64,000 nt of DNA from a virus, in the IMG/VR virus record IMGVR_UViG_3300032322_001011, positions 20,696-84,695 of that record; one strand, 5' to 3'. Below are positions 6,494 to 14,210 of this stretch, piece after piece (within the stretch, counting starts at the first letter, position 1; each line of letters begins with the position of its first letter). The translations under genes were made by a program, and so were the position numbers. The notes under the pieces are model-generated. The model searched no databases, was not told the origin of the DNA, and was given only the letters and a program-made list of their open reading frames with translations.

Positions 6494-6801
6494 TATTTGA
6501 TTGGCTTTCCTCTAAATGATGGGTTATTGTTTTCATCCCATGAGAATAGCGGTTTCTTTTCAACTCTTCCAGTACCACCCTTGGCTTTATCAATCAAGTT
6601 GCGAGGAGCAATGTCAGACAGACGGGCTTCTTGACCTGTGTACTCAGGTGTGTTTGGATCATCCAAGTCAGGGTTTCCTGGAGGCCCAATCAATGCATCT
6701 TTAATGCGTGACATCATTGAAGGCTTTGCCTTTTTAGCACGATGTGCATCAAGACTTACGATGCGAGCACCGTGGTGTCGGGTGTCTTCACCTCTAGGCA
6801 T
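6493..6801 (-). CDS. MPRG-family small protein 2
   Basis: A 102-residue protein starting MPRGEDTRHHGARIVSLDA. After the shared head comes a basic stretch (HRAKKAKPSMMSRIKDALIG), then a Pro/Asp-rich disordered region and LSDIAPRNLIDKAKGGTG. No known domain. It overlaps both neighbours at TAATG. Confidence 0.7.
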   Translation of the reverse strand: MPRGEDTRHHGARIVSLDAHRAKKAKPSMMSRIKDALIGPPGNPDLDDPNTPEYTGQEARLSDIAPRNLIDKAKGGTGRVEKKPLFSWDENNNPSFRGKPIK

Positions 6802-7007
6802 TATTGATACCTACTTTCTGGTCCAAGCACTTTACCGACAAAAGAACGCTGAACAGAAGGTTCATCTAGTTCAGAAACATGTTCAGCAATATCTGCTGGG
6901 TTGATACTTCCCCACACTGCTGTTTGCTGTTGGATAATACGATCAAGAATGGCTTCTTTGTCAACCCTACGTTTCTCGTGATTACGAGTATCTTCACCTC
7001 TAGGCAT
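6801..7007 (-). CDS. MPRG-family small protein 3
   Basis: A 68-residue protein starting MPRGEDTRNHEKRRVDKEA. The tail is helical (ILDRIIQQQTAVWG, NPADIAEHVSELDE). The shared head is seen; the function is unknown. It overlaps the next gene at TAATG. Confidence 0.7.
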   Translation of the reverse strand: MPRGEDTRNHEKRRVDKEAILDRIIQQQTAVWGSINPADIAEHVSELDEPSVQRSFVGKVLGPESRYQ

Positions 7008-7018
7008 AAACTATTCCT

Positions 7019-7297
7019 TTATTGTGGTGTGTTTGACCACGTGTTTGTAATTGGGTCAATTAGGATGTTCCCAGTACCTTTTCGGCGTGGTGCTCCCTTA
7101 ACATCACCAGGATGCCCAATTTCACCTTCTGGTATTTGGTATGACGGGTGGTCACCGCTACCAGGACTTGTAAATTTGTCAGAACCTGATGTCTGGCGAT
7201 CAATAAAAGTAGGAAGTCTTTCTGAAGACCTCGCAGCAAACCCTGAACGGTCAACCCTGCGGTTAGGGTGGTTATTTGTGTTTTCTCCTCTAGGCAT
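7019..7297 (-). CDS. MPRG-family small protein 4
   Basis: A 92-residue protein starting MPRGENTNNHPNRRVDRSG. The tail is Gly/Pro/Ser-rich and looks unfolded. Its start shares TAATG with the long disordered protein upstream. Confidence 0.7.
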   Translation of the reverse strand: MPRGENTNNHPNRRVDRSGFAARSSERLPTFIDRQTSGSDKFTSPGSGDHPSYQIPEGEIGHPGDVKGAPRRKGTGNILIDPITNTWSNTPQ

Positions 7298-9591
7298 TAT
7301 GGCTTCTTTCTACGTGGGTTTTTTGGTTCAGAAGCAGGTGCTGGTGCTGGTGCAGAAGCAGGTGCTGTATTGTTTGTTGTTGGGCGACCTGCACTCTGTG
7401 CATTTTTTGCACGTGGGTGTGAAGGCTGACCAGAACTTGCAGGGCCACCCGTTGAAAGAACGGTTGCTCCCCTGTTTGTTGATGTTGCACGACCAGCAGT
7501 GCTCGCCACTGTTGGGGTAGTGTTAACAGTTCCACCAGTGATGTTTCCAAATGTGGATTCACCAATTACTTGTGGGGCAAAGTTTATGTTTGCGCTGTTA
7601 TTAACATTGATTCCACCGCCGTTGCCACCACCAAAATCACCACGACCAAGGTTTGTTTGATCACCAAAAGTAACTGGTCCTGAAATGTTATAGAACGAAC
7701 CAGAACGACTTGATGGAGCAGACGGAGCAGGCGCTGAAGAACTTGGACCTGCTGGTGCTGGCATTGCACTTGGTTTTCCACCACCTGATACCGATGGGGG
7801 TGTCATTGGTGTATTAGTTGCAGGAGTTGGTGTACCTCCAGCACGACCACCTTTTCCACCACCAAAGAACGTACGCATACGACCACCTAAACCTGGTTTT
7901 GAGGGTGAAGCAGGTGATGCAGGAGTTGGTTCTGTTTCCGAACCCCAATCATAGAAGTTCCCATCAGCAGGGCGTGGAGCACTCTCCGAAGTCCGCATTG
8001 TTCCGCCTTCACGAGCAGTACGAATTTGGCGAATACGCTCTGCGTTTGCCTTAGCCTCTGACGCAGTTCCGTAAACAGGTTCACTCGTTCCGCTCTTGTC
8101 AGTGTTAAGAATGAACTTACTGCCACCGCCAGTTGATGCTTTTGGAGTAGCACGTTCTGCTTCATCAGCATCAGAGCCAAAGCGAATTACACCGACCTCA
8201 TCTCCGTAGGCATCAGCATCCAGTGCTGCTTCTTCTTTATCCCTAACAGCAGCCATTCCTGCTTCGCTCATTGCTTTTTCTTCTGGTGTCATTGAGTCAA
8301 GAAGTGCGCCGTACTTTTCTCGGTAATAACCTGGCTTGTTTTTGTCAGGTGCAGCAGTCTCAGCAGCAGTTTCTGCCGCAGTTGGCTTACTAACATTTGG
8401 AAAGTTGCGCTTCTTTTTAGTTTCGGCAGGTGCTTCCATTGCAGCATCTATCTCAGCCTGCTTCTGTGCAGTTTTTTCTGGGTCGTTAATATCTGCCATG
8501 TACTGTTCTATTGCGGTCTTCTTTGGTTCTTCTGGTGGTCGTGGCTTCTCACGTTGGGCAGAACGCCCTGTAGCAAGTTCTTCTTCAACTGCCTCTGGTG
8601 AACCCACGGCAGGAGCGGAAGGCTTCTTTTTACCCTTACCTTTTGCTTTTGGAGCAGGAGCATCTGCTTCACCATCAGCCACTTCTCTAGTCCCACGGAA
8701 GTCAGGATGTGCTTCAATTTCTGCTTGAAGTTTTTCTCTAGCCTTACCAGTTGCTCTGCGAGTGTTTGATTTACGTGCTTTATCAAGCGCTGCTGCGGCT
8801 TCTGCTTCAGTTCCAGTAATGCCAGGCATTCGGCCTGCGGCAAAATCCTTTTCACTTTGTGAAGGAATGTATTCTGATTCGTTTTTCTTTTTCTTAGCCA
8901 CAGGCTTCTCCGATGCTGAAGGTAATGCAGGTTCTTCTACTTTACCAGTTTTATTAGAAGTATTGAGAAGTGAATCTCTAGAATTCTCGTATGTTTCTTT
9001 TACCTTTAGTCTGTTTGCTTCTCTTTTTTTAGTTTCTTCTGCACCAGCCTTTGTAGGTTTGTGTTCATACAATGGTGTAGTTGGTGGGGGAGTAGGAAAT
9101 CCAGTGCGATAAGAATTAACAGCATTTCCTATCCAGTCTGGGATTTCTCCACCTCTATGATCGTTTTGACCATATAGTTCATGGCCTGGTCCTTCACGAG
9201 TATCGTGTATGTCTAGTCCGTAACTGTAATAGTCATCAGGCCATTGATCAGGATTAACAGGGGTTGTTCGGTGTCCGTGTTCATTGACATTGTATTTTAT
9301 GAAGTTACCTTCTTCATCAATTGGACCTGGACCAACACTACCAAGTGTTCCCCATTGGTACGGTGTTACCATTCCTTTTTCTAAAAGATCGGCTCGTCTG
9401 TCCCATTTTGTTTTAAGCATGTCTTCTTCACCATGCCCTTTTGATTTCCAATATTCATCATGTGATGCACCAGACCTACGATGACGCATACCTAAGAGTT
9501 TGTTAACTTCTGGTACGGGCATAAGGTCTGAAGGATCAACATCAAACCGTGTAAGGTTCGCTAATGGGTTATCTTGTTTTTTCTTAACCAT
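7297..9591 (-). CDS. Long disordered Ala/Pro/Lys-rich protein
   Basis: A 764-residue protein. The N-terminal 200 residues are polar with many His, Tyr and Trp. The middle is rich in Lys, Glu, Ala and Pro. The C-terminal third is Gly/Ser/Thr/Pro-rich. Near 605 lies SGPVTFGDQTNLGRGDFGGG followed by NNSANINFAPQ, both islands shared with the protein at 5016-5897, and the second also with the tape measure. The tail is basic (PKNPRRKKP). No enzyme domain is visible. It could be an internal or decorating virion protein, or a scaffold that gathers other proteins; both are inference. Confidence 0.65.
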   Translation of the reverse strand: MVKKKQDNPLANLTRFDVDPSDLMPVPEVNKLLGMRHRRSGASHDEYWKSKGHGEEDMLKTKWDRRADLLEKGMVTPYQWGTLGSVGPGPIDEEGNFIKYNVNEHGHRTTPVNPDQWPDDYYSYGLDIHDTREGPGHELYGQNDHRGGEIPDWIGNAVNSYRTGFPTPPPTTPLYEHKPTKAGAEETKKREANRLKVKETYENSRDSLLNTSNKTGKVEEPALPSASEKPVAKKKKNESEYIPSQSEKDFAAGRMPGITGTEAEAAAALDKARKSNTRRATGKAREKLQAEIEAHPDFRGTREVADGEADAPAPKAKGKGKKKPSAPAVGSPEAVEEELATGRSAQREKPRPPEEPKKTAIEQYMADINDPEKTAQKQAEIDAAMEAPAETKKKRNFPNVSKPTAAETAAETAAPDKNKPGYYREKYGALLDSMTPEEKAMSEAGMAAVRDKEEAALDADAYGDEVGVIRFGSDADEAERATPKASTGGGSKFILNTDKSGTSEPVYGTASEAKANAERIRQIRTAREGGTMRTSESAPRPADGNFYDWGSETEPTPASPASPSKPGLGGRMRTFFGGGKGGRAGGTPTPATNTPMTPPSVSGGGKPSAMPAPAGPSSSAPAPSAPSSRSGSFYNISGPVTFGDQTNLGRGDFGGGNGGGINVNNSANINFAPQVIGESTFGNITGGTVNTTPTVASTAGRATSTNRGATVLSTGGPASSGQPSHPRAKNAQSAGRPTTNNTAPASAPAPAPASEPKNPRRKKP

Positions 9592-9599
9592 ATACAGCC

Positions 9600-10214
9600 T
9601 TAGTCAAATAAAGATGGTTGTTGAAATACAGGAAATTGTTGAGCAGAAATATGAGTTTTAGCGTTTGCTACAGAGTTATCACTTATGGATTTTGTTACTG
9701 GTCCATATTTTTTAGATCCTTCAAGTTCTTCTTTTGGCTTTAACAAATCACCTGCTGGTTCATACGTTCCAGGAGATGTTTCTTTAAAGTTCCATTCACC
9801 ATTCCCACGCATTCCCCACCAACTACGCATACCGTGTGGTTTAAGTTGCTTTATGATTTCAGCACCTTTGCGCTCTGCCATACTTTCAAAATCTGAAAAA
9901 GGAACACCATTTTCTTTGTGCATCCTTGTTGCCATATCTTCTAAATGAAGTTGGTTTTCACGGTGAGTGCTGTATTTTTCCCAAAAGTCATCGTCTGAAC
10001 CATCACCAATAAATGCGCTATTTGATTTACTGACTGCTTCCATTGCATTTTTATACTCAGGATTAACTTTGCTAAATGCTTGATCCCGTAATTCAGTTGC
10101 CAACCATAGTTTGTGGCTTTTACCCCAAGAATCTTCTTGTTCTTGTGTTTTTGAAGGAGTCCAATATGCGGCTTCGCCAGTACCCTTTTTAGACCGTTTT
10201 TTCTTTTCAGCCAT
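9600..10214 (-). CDS. Hypothetical protein with clamp-motif-like C-terminus
   Basis: A 204-residue protein with a Lys-rich start (MAEKKKRSKKGTGEAAYW), a helical charged middle, and a Trp-rich segment (MRSWWGMRGNGEWNF) near 133. It ends FQQPSLFD, similar to the bacterial sliding-clamp-binding motif QL(S/D)LF though with Pro at position two. Family unknown; the clamp idea is weak here. Confidence 0.6.
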   Translation of the reverse strand: MAEKKKRSKKGTGEAAYWTPSKTQEQEDSWGKSHKLWLATELRDQAFSKVNPEYKNAMEAVSKSNSAFIGDGSDDDFWEKYSTHRENQLHLEDMATRMHKENGVPFSDFESMAERKGAEIIKQLKPHGMRSWWGMRGNGEWNFKETSPGTYEPAGDLLKPKEELEGSKKYGPVTKSISDNSVANAKTHISAQQFPVFQQPSLFD

Positions 10215-10217
10215 TAT

Positions 10218-10718
10218 TTATCTCCAAGAAGGGCGAAGCGATTGGAGTTTGGCACGGCGTTCAGCGTCAATATAGTCTTGATTAGGTTGGTCAATAACCC
10301 GTGGGATTCCTTTAGGACCAACTTTTCCGTCATTAGTCAATTGTACAGGCACTGCGCCTGGGGGTGCGAATTTCTGACCTCGTGACTCATGGGCGATCCC
10401 AGTCCAAAGATTGAACTCGTTAGGCCATAGGTAATCGCCTTGGTTAATACGCTCACCTTTGTGGACACCACGAGAATATTGACGGGCGTTATTGCGACTA
10501 AGCGTTCCAAGAATCTTGTCTTGTCGGCGGTTAGACGACATTGTTCCAAGGTATCCGTCTGGATACGTAGTATCTGAGATAGTCCGATAACCAGCAAGTT
10601 GATAATCCTTGTTGTTACGGAAAACAGGAGCAGGACCAAATTGGTTTTGGGTTGCACCACCAGAAGCCTCAGATGGGCCTTGCCAATGGTTAAACGAGGT
10701 CTGCGAAGACCCAGCCAT
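10218..10718 (-). CDS. Hypothetical protein (166 aa)
   Basis: A 166-residue polar protein with an Asn/Gln-rich N-terminus, then TISDTTYPDGYLGTMSSNRRQDKILGTLSR and a region rich in Trp and Asn (YLWPNEFNLWTG). No recognised domain. It shares TAATG with an MPRG-family gene upstream, so it belongs to the same unit. Confidence 0.6.
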   Translation of the reverse strand: MAGSSQTSFNHWQGPSEASGGATQNQFGPAPVFRNNKDYQLAGYRTISDTTYPDGYLGTMSSNRRQDKILGTLSRNNARQYSRGVHKGERINQGDYLWPNEFNLWTGIAHESRGQKFAPPGAVPVQLTNDGKVGPKGIPRVIDQPNQDYIDAERRAKLQSLRPSWR

Positions 10719-10930
10719 TAGTTGTACCAGCCGTTCCTGTACCTATTTTCACGAGACTCTTCATATGATTCTTGATACTCAAAAGGCTTTCTAGGTGGCT
10801 GCTCGTTATCGCCATACCCACCAGTCTTAGTTCCTGGTTTCTTAGGTGGAGTCGTACCACTACCACCAGTAGAAGTTTGTGGACCTACTTGGCGCTTAGG
10901 GTGATTGCGAGTATCTTGTCCTTTAGGCAT
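10718..10930 (-). CDS. MPRG-family small protein 5
   Basis: A 70-residue protein starting MPKGQDTRNHPKRQVGPQT, with Lys replacing Arg in the shared head. The tail is Gly/Thr/Pro-rich, then acidic and aromatic (EYQESYEESRENRYRNGWYN). It is 3.4 kb from the other four members, which suggests dispersal by duplication or retention of the head as a functional tag. Confidence 0.7.
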   Translation of the reverse strand: MPKGQDTRNHPKRQVGPQTSTGGSGTTPPKKPGTKTGGYGDNEQPPRKPFEYQESYEESRENRYRNGWYN

Positions 10931-11052
10931 TAAATTGTTCCGATGCTAGTAATGAACCCACCAGCCGCACCTGCCGCAGAGGTGATGGGGCGTGGGGCAT
11001 CCTTTTTAGGAGCAACTTTCTTTTTAGCAGCCTTTTTCTTCTTAGCAGCCAT
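10930..11052 (-). CDS. Tiny Lys/Ala-rich protein (40 aa)
   Basis: A 40-residue peptide: MAAKKKKAAKKKVAPKKDAP, then a small hydrophobic end (ITSAAGAAGGFITSIGTI). The first half is histone-tail-like; the second could be membrane- or protein-bound. Both ends share TAATG with neighbours. Confidence 0.6.
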   Translation of the reverse strand: MAAKKKKAAKKKVAPKKDAPRPITSAAGAAGGFITSIGTI

Positions 11053-11231
11053 TAGTAACCTTGACTATCGGACCATCTATTATCTCGGAAACGTAAAGCA
11101 GCATCACGTGCATCTCTTGCCGTATCAGTCGTGTTTATTGGGGCAGATGTATTATGCGCTTGGTCAACTTGGCGGCGAGCCTTACGACCACCGTACTTAA
11201 GTGTTTCAGCAGTTCTTGGGCGATTACGCAT
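11052..11231 (-). CDS. Small basic protein (59 aa)
   Basis: A 59-residue Arg-rich protein: MRNRPRTAETLKYGGRKARR, then QVDQAHNTSAP and a helix TARDARDAALRFRDNRW. The RKARRQVDQ stretch loosely recalls the RRxVD end of the MPRG head. It shares TAATG with both neighbours. The function is unknown; nucleic-acid binding is possible from charge. Confidence 0.65.
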   Translation of the reverse strand: MRNRPRTAETLKYGGRKARRQVDQAHNTSAPINTTDTARDARDAALRFRDNRWSDSQGY

Positions 11232-11791
11232 TACTTTCCCATTCGCCCACGGTTTTGACCTTGACGGTACTTTTGTTCACCCTTAGCACCACCTGCAAGG
11301 TACGCAGATTCGCTACCAGATGGTTTTTCCGCAAAGGAATCACCGTCTTTAAGACCAAGCATTTTGTTATTTTTCATGCGCCTTGTTTCGTCTGCTTTAG
11401 CAACATCAAATGATTGTCCTGCGGCTTTTGACTCAGCCATTACTTTAGGACTGTTTACGTTCTTCAAAGCCTTTGCAGTCTTTTTCTTGTCTTTAAGAAT
11501 TGCCTTACCTTCTGGGGAACCTGGTTCATGGTAAGTGGTGTATTCAGCACCAATCTTTACCCTCTCCCTTGGATTCATTGCATCTGAACCATCTGGTTTG
11601 ATGTAGCCAGAGTGTGCTGGTTTTGGTGCAGCATCACGGTCTGCACGGCGCTGGGTCATTGCCTGTGTAGTGTTTTGGCTGTCGTCACGCACCGTGTGGG
11701 TATCTACTTTTGCACCCACTCGTGGGCGGTGTGCGCCACTGTTTGCGTACGGGGTGATCCCGTTTACCTTGTCACGATTAAACCAGCCCAT
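11231..11791 (-). CDS. Hypothetical basic protein (186 aa)
   Basis: A 186-residue, strongly hydrophilic protein with many Lys, Arg, Ser and Gly, beginning MGWFNRDKVNG. It has a Lys-rich helix (GKAILKDKKKTAKALKNVN) near 100 and a Gly/Arg tail (KYRQGQNRGRMGK). Probably largely disordered. No recognised family. Confidence 0.6.
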   Translation of the reverse strand: MGWFNRDKVNGITPYANSGAHRPRVGAKVDTHTVRDDSQNTTQAMTQRRADRDAAPKPAHSGYIKPDGSDAMNPRERVKIGAEYTTYHEPGSPEGKAILKDKKKTAKALKNVNSPKVMAESKAAGQSFDVAKADETRRMKNNKMLGLKDGDSFAEKPSGSESAYLAGGAKGEQKYRQGQNRGRMGK

Positions 11792-11794
11792 GTT

Positions 11795-12085
11795 CTACCT
11801 CACTACGGGTTTGAAGGATATAGCGGAGATATTCTCTCCATTCTCTCCAATAATATCATCAAAGCCAACAACAAAAGATAGGTCAATGCCACGTGGGGCA
11901 ACAAAGCCTCGTGCGATAGCACAGGCTTTAGCGGCTTGATTTACAGCGCTTGCGCCAATAGCCCGAATCTTGGGCAAATGACCAGCCACAATAGAACGAG
12001 CAAGGATAGAACCCACACTCTGGGGGTTACTTGATCCTGATACTTTCAGGACATCTTCAACTTTTGTATTCAATTCTTGGGACAT
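11795..12085 (-). CDS. spoVS: SpoVS-family protein
   Basis: A 96-residue protein matching SpoVS nearly throughout: VLKVSGSSNPQSVGSILAR, then IRAIGASAVNQAAKACAIARGFVAP and a C-terminal strand pair. SpoVS is an Alba-like fold of about 86 residues, known from Bacillus sporulation where it affects septation and spore coat genes; the fold binds nucleic acids in its relatives. All family core positions are present, plus about ten extra N-terminal residues. It sits at the end of the recombination genes, so a role in DNA or RNA binding or in host development is inferred. Confidence 0.88.
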   Translation of the reverse strand: MSQELNTKVEDVLKVSGSSNPQSVGSILARSIVAGHLPKIRAIGASAVNQAAKACAIARGFVAPRGIDLSFVVGFDDIIGENGENISAISFKPVVR

Positions 12086-12127
12086 ATTGACTCCTAGTTA
12101 GGTAAACAGTTGTCCCAATAATATCAT

Positions 12128-12499
12128 TTATGCGTAACCAGCATCCTTGAGCAATTTAAGCATGTCTTCTAACGGCATAATTGCATAGGATTCACCAACA
12201 GCAGCAGCACCTTTTCCTGGTCGTTTAACCACCAATAGAGGTACTCCACAAGTCAATCTAGATGCCTGCTCCACAGTGGCATTGAGCCATTCACTTAGTT
12301 TGAATGACTTCTGATTCTTGCACTGAATGGCAAGTTCTTTGGCAGGTATCTCACGAGCCTGAACCACACCGTGGATGTCACCAGCATCATTCTCCCCAGC
12401 AAGGGCTGTGCGGCGAGCATTACAGAAATCTTGCTCTTTGAGGTAGTTAACAATAAGGGTTTCAAACGATGTCCCTTTTGCTTTGTGTTTATTTCCCAT
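12128..12499 (-). CDS. PD-(D/E)XK Holliday-junction-resolvase-like nuclease
   Basis: A 123-residue protein: KGTSFETLIVNYLKE (early Glu), then RRTALAGENDAGDIHG (catalytic GD) and ELAIQCKNQK (the E/Q-x-K core with Gln-Cys-Lys). The order is that of small PD-(D/E)XK nucleases such as Hjc and phage resolvases. It probably cuts branched DNA made in recombination-driven replication. It lies downstream of RecA and a Cas4-like nuclease. Confidence 0.75.
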   Translation of the reverse strand: MGNKHKAKGTSFETLIVNYLKEQDFCNARRTALAGENDAGDIHGVVQAREIPAKELAIQCKNQKSFKLSEWLNATVEQASRLTCGVPLLVVKRPGKGAAAVGESYAIMPLEDMLKLLKDAGYA

Positions 12500-12540
12500 C
12501 TGGGTCTATCTCCGAATTTTGGTGTGTGGGTACAAACTTT

Positions 12541-13011
12541 TTATGGCGTAAATCTGTGTTGGCGAAGTTCCTTGCCTGACATACCAATGCGGCGTGACAG
12601 TTCACGGGAAACTACTTGAGCACCACGTTCGCAGCGATCAAACACAGTGTCTACCAACTTACGGTACGCACGTTTCTGTGTGTGTACTTCAATCTGATCT
12701 TGGATCTTTGGGTCAACATCTCGCTTGGCTTTAGCCACGGTAACCAGATCACCCTTAGCCTTGTCACCCCACTGCTCAATCAATACAGATGACTGTAGGT
12801 ACTCAAGGATGTTGCGCTCACGTTCTTCTGAAATCTCAGCCTGAACTAGTTGAGCCTTGGCATAGACCAACCATGCCATAAAGTCGGTGTACAACTCCAT
12901 AAGATCGGAGTCTCCGATGTCTCCAATGTTACGAGGAAGTTCGGGGAGTAGTCCCTTTGGCTTTTCTGGTAACGGGAAGTTTTGTTTGAACAGTTCCATC
13001 TCTGGATTCAT
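12541..13011 (-). CDS. Hypothetical helical protein
   Basis: A 156-residue helical protein; the middle is charged and coiled-coil-like (LVQAEISEERERNILEYLQ), the end basic (RELSRRIGMSGKELRQHRF). The ATG follows a GGAG eight bases upstream and lies 83 bases inside the upstream nuclease gene. Context suggests recombination, but no family is recognised. Confidence 0.6.
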   Translation of the reverse strand: MNPEMELFKQNFPLPEKPKGLLPELPRNIGDIGDSDLMELYTDFMAWLVYAKAQLVQAEISEERERNILEYLQSSVLIEQWGDKAKGDLVTVAKAKRDVDPKIQDQIEVHTQKRAYRKLVDTVFDRCERGAQVVSRELSRRIGMSGKELRQHRFTP

Positions 13012-13882
13012 CGTCTAGTCTCCAACATGTGTTTTTATAAGGACAGTATTTGCAACCATTGCATGTGGGTTCTTCTGCCCACATTGGTCGCATTGGTGGA
13101 ATATCTCCGTTCAATGCTGACATAAGTCGCTTGCAGTTGTCAAGCATTGGTTGCACTAATTCTGGAGTAAACCCAACTACAAACTCTTTGACTTCTTGTG
13201 TTGGTTTCCATTCGTATAGAAATGTCATTTGGTGGATACCAGTGCAATACATATACAACAAACCTTGACGTATATGGCTTGCAAAAGGTTGACGAATCTT
13301 TTTCCACAAACCATCAAGTGTTATTTCACCCTTTTGATATGCGTAATACAAATCGGGGGCTTCAAAACGAACTGAACCAAGGCCAACTGATTTAATCTCA
13401 ATCAAGGTACGACCTTGCTTATCGTTAACAATACCGTCAGCATGACCAAGAATGTGGTGTTCTTCGTTACTAATTGGAACTTCACGGTAAATAGGTTTTG
13501 GAGTTCCGCATGATGGACACTTCTCTGGACTCACCGCTTCCCATTTGTGGTTACAAATATCGTTCTTACATTGCCACAAACCTTCAAGAACACCAGCGTT
13601 GTTCAACCAGTCCTGCCATTTAGCGTGAATGTAGTGACCCTCAGCAAACACATTCAAGCGCTGAAACGAAAAGTTGTCTGGGTCTTTAGGATGCTTCTTA
13701 ATGGTGTACCAATTAGAACGTGGACACCAATCACGCTTTGCTAAATCGCTTGGGTGAATGTGATCTGTATCCCGTGTGGACTCCTTGACATTACGATCTT
13801 TTAGGATCTGCATAGCCACAGTAGGAAGCACACGACCATTCATGGTCAGCAACTTCTTGTAGTCATGCATCTCACTCATCAA
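12929..13882 (-). CDS. Cas4-like PD-(D/E)XK exonuclease with Fe-S cysteines
   Basis: A 317-residue protein. HIHPSDLAKRDWCPRSNWY near 42-60 gives the first Cys, and CNGCKYCPYKNTCW near 283-296 gives the rest of the four-Cys Fe-S set of Cas4/AddB-type nucleases. The nuclease core is GHADG near 155 and LIEIKSVG near 170. A Zn-finger-like insertion (CxxxxC...CPSC) sits near 113-135. Cas4-family phage enzymes resect DNA ends, feeding RecA. It overlaps the genes on both sides. Confidence 0.82.
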   Translation of the reverse strand: MMSEMHDYKKLLTMNGRVLPTVAMQILKDRNVKESTRDTDHIHPSDLAKRDWCPRSNWYTIKKHPKDPDNFSFQRLNVFAEGHYIHAKWQDWLNNAGVLEGLWQCKNDICNHKWEAVSPEKCPSCGTPKPIYREVPISNEEHHILGHADGIVNDKQGRTLIEIKSVGLGSVRFEAPDLYYAYQKGEITLDGLWKKIRQPFASHIRQGLLYMYCTGIHQMTFLYEWKPTQEVKEFVVGFTPELVQPMLDNCKRLMSALNGDIPPMRPMWAEEPTCNGCKYCPYKNTCWRLDDESRDGTVQTKLPVTRKAKGTTPRTSS

Positions 13883-14210
13883 TCATCTCCAAGAAATCGT
13901 CTTCGGGTATAACTACATAGCGTCTGCCGCCAATATCAAACTGCAACACAGGAACTCTTTCTTCAATGATCGCTCGCTCACGTAACTCAACAAGGTCAAG
14001 AGCCTTAATAGTTATTTGAGTTAATCCTGTCGTGAGTTTGTTTTCAATGAGGAAGTTTTCCGAACGAACATCATTCTTGCGAAGCCAACCAGCACCAGAG
14101 CGAGCATTACGAGATCCCTTATACGCAGTAGCGGTTCGCTTCTCTTGTTTAACAGACGCTTTATTAATGTTTCTTCGGTCATCTGCTGGGTCCTTTCCTA
14201 TAATCTTCAC
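13872..14210 (-). CDS. Small PD-(D/E)XK endonuclease
   Basis: A 112-residue protein: SVKQEKRTATAYKGSRNARSG at the start, KNDVRSENFLIENKLT in the middle (Asp then E-x-K), a helix, and RRYVVIPEDDFLEMI at the end. This is the layout of small phage resolvase-like nucleases. It overlaps the recA stop by four bases, so it is probably co-translated with it. Together with the gene at 12128 this gives two candidate junction nucleases. Confidence 0.72.
   Translation of the reverse strand: MKIIGKDPADDRRNINKASVKQEKRTATAYKGSRNARSGAGWLRKNDVRSENFLIENKLTTGLTQITIKALDLVELRERAIIEERVPVLQFDIGGRRYVVIPEDDFLEMIDE

Noticed and set aside
8336-8728. Plus-strand open frame of 130 codons with Ala/Ser-rich sequence
   Set aside because: Antisense of the Ala/Pro/Lys-rich gene at 7297-9591, with biased composition only and no start signals.
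12929-13882. Cas4-like gene as part of a defence or CRISPR adaptation system
   Set aside because: No Cas1 or Cas2 nearby; it is embedded with RecA and resolvases as in many actinophages.
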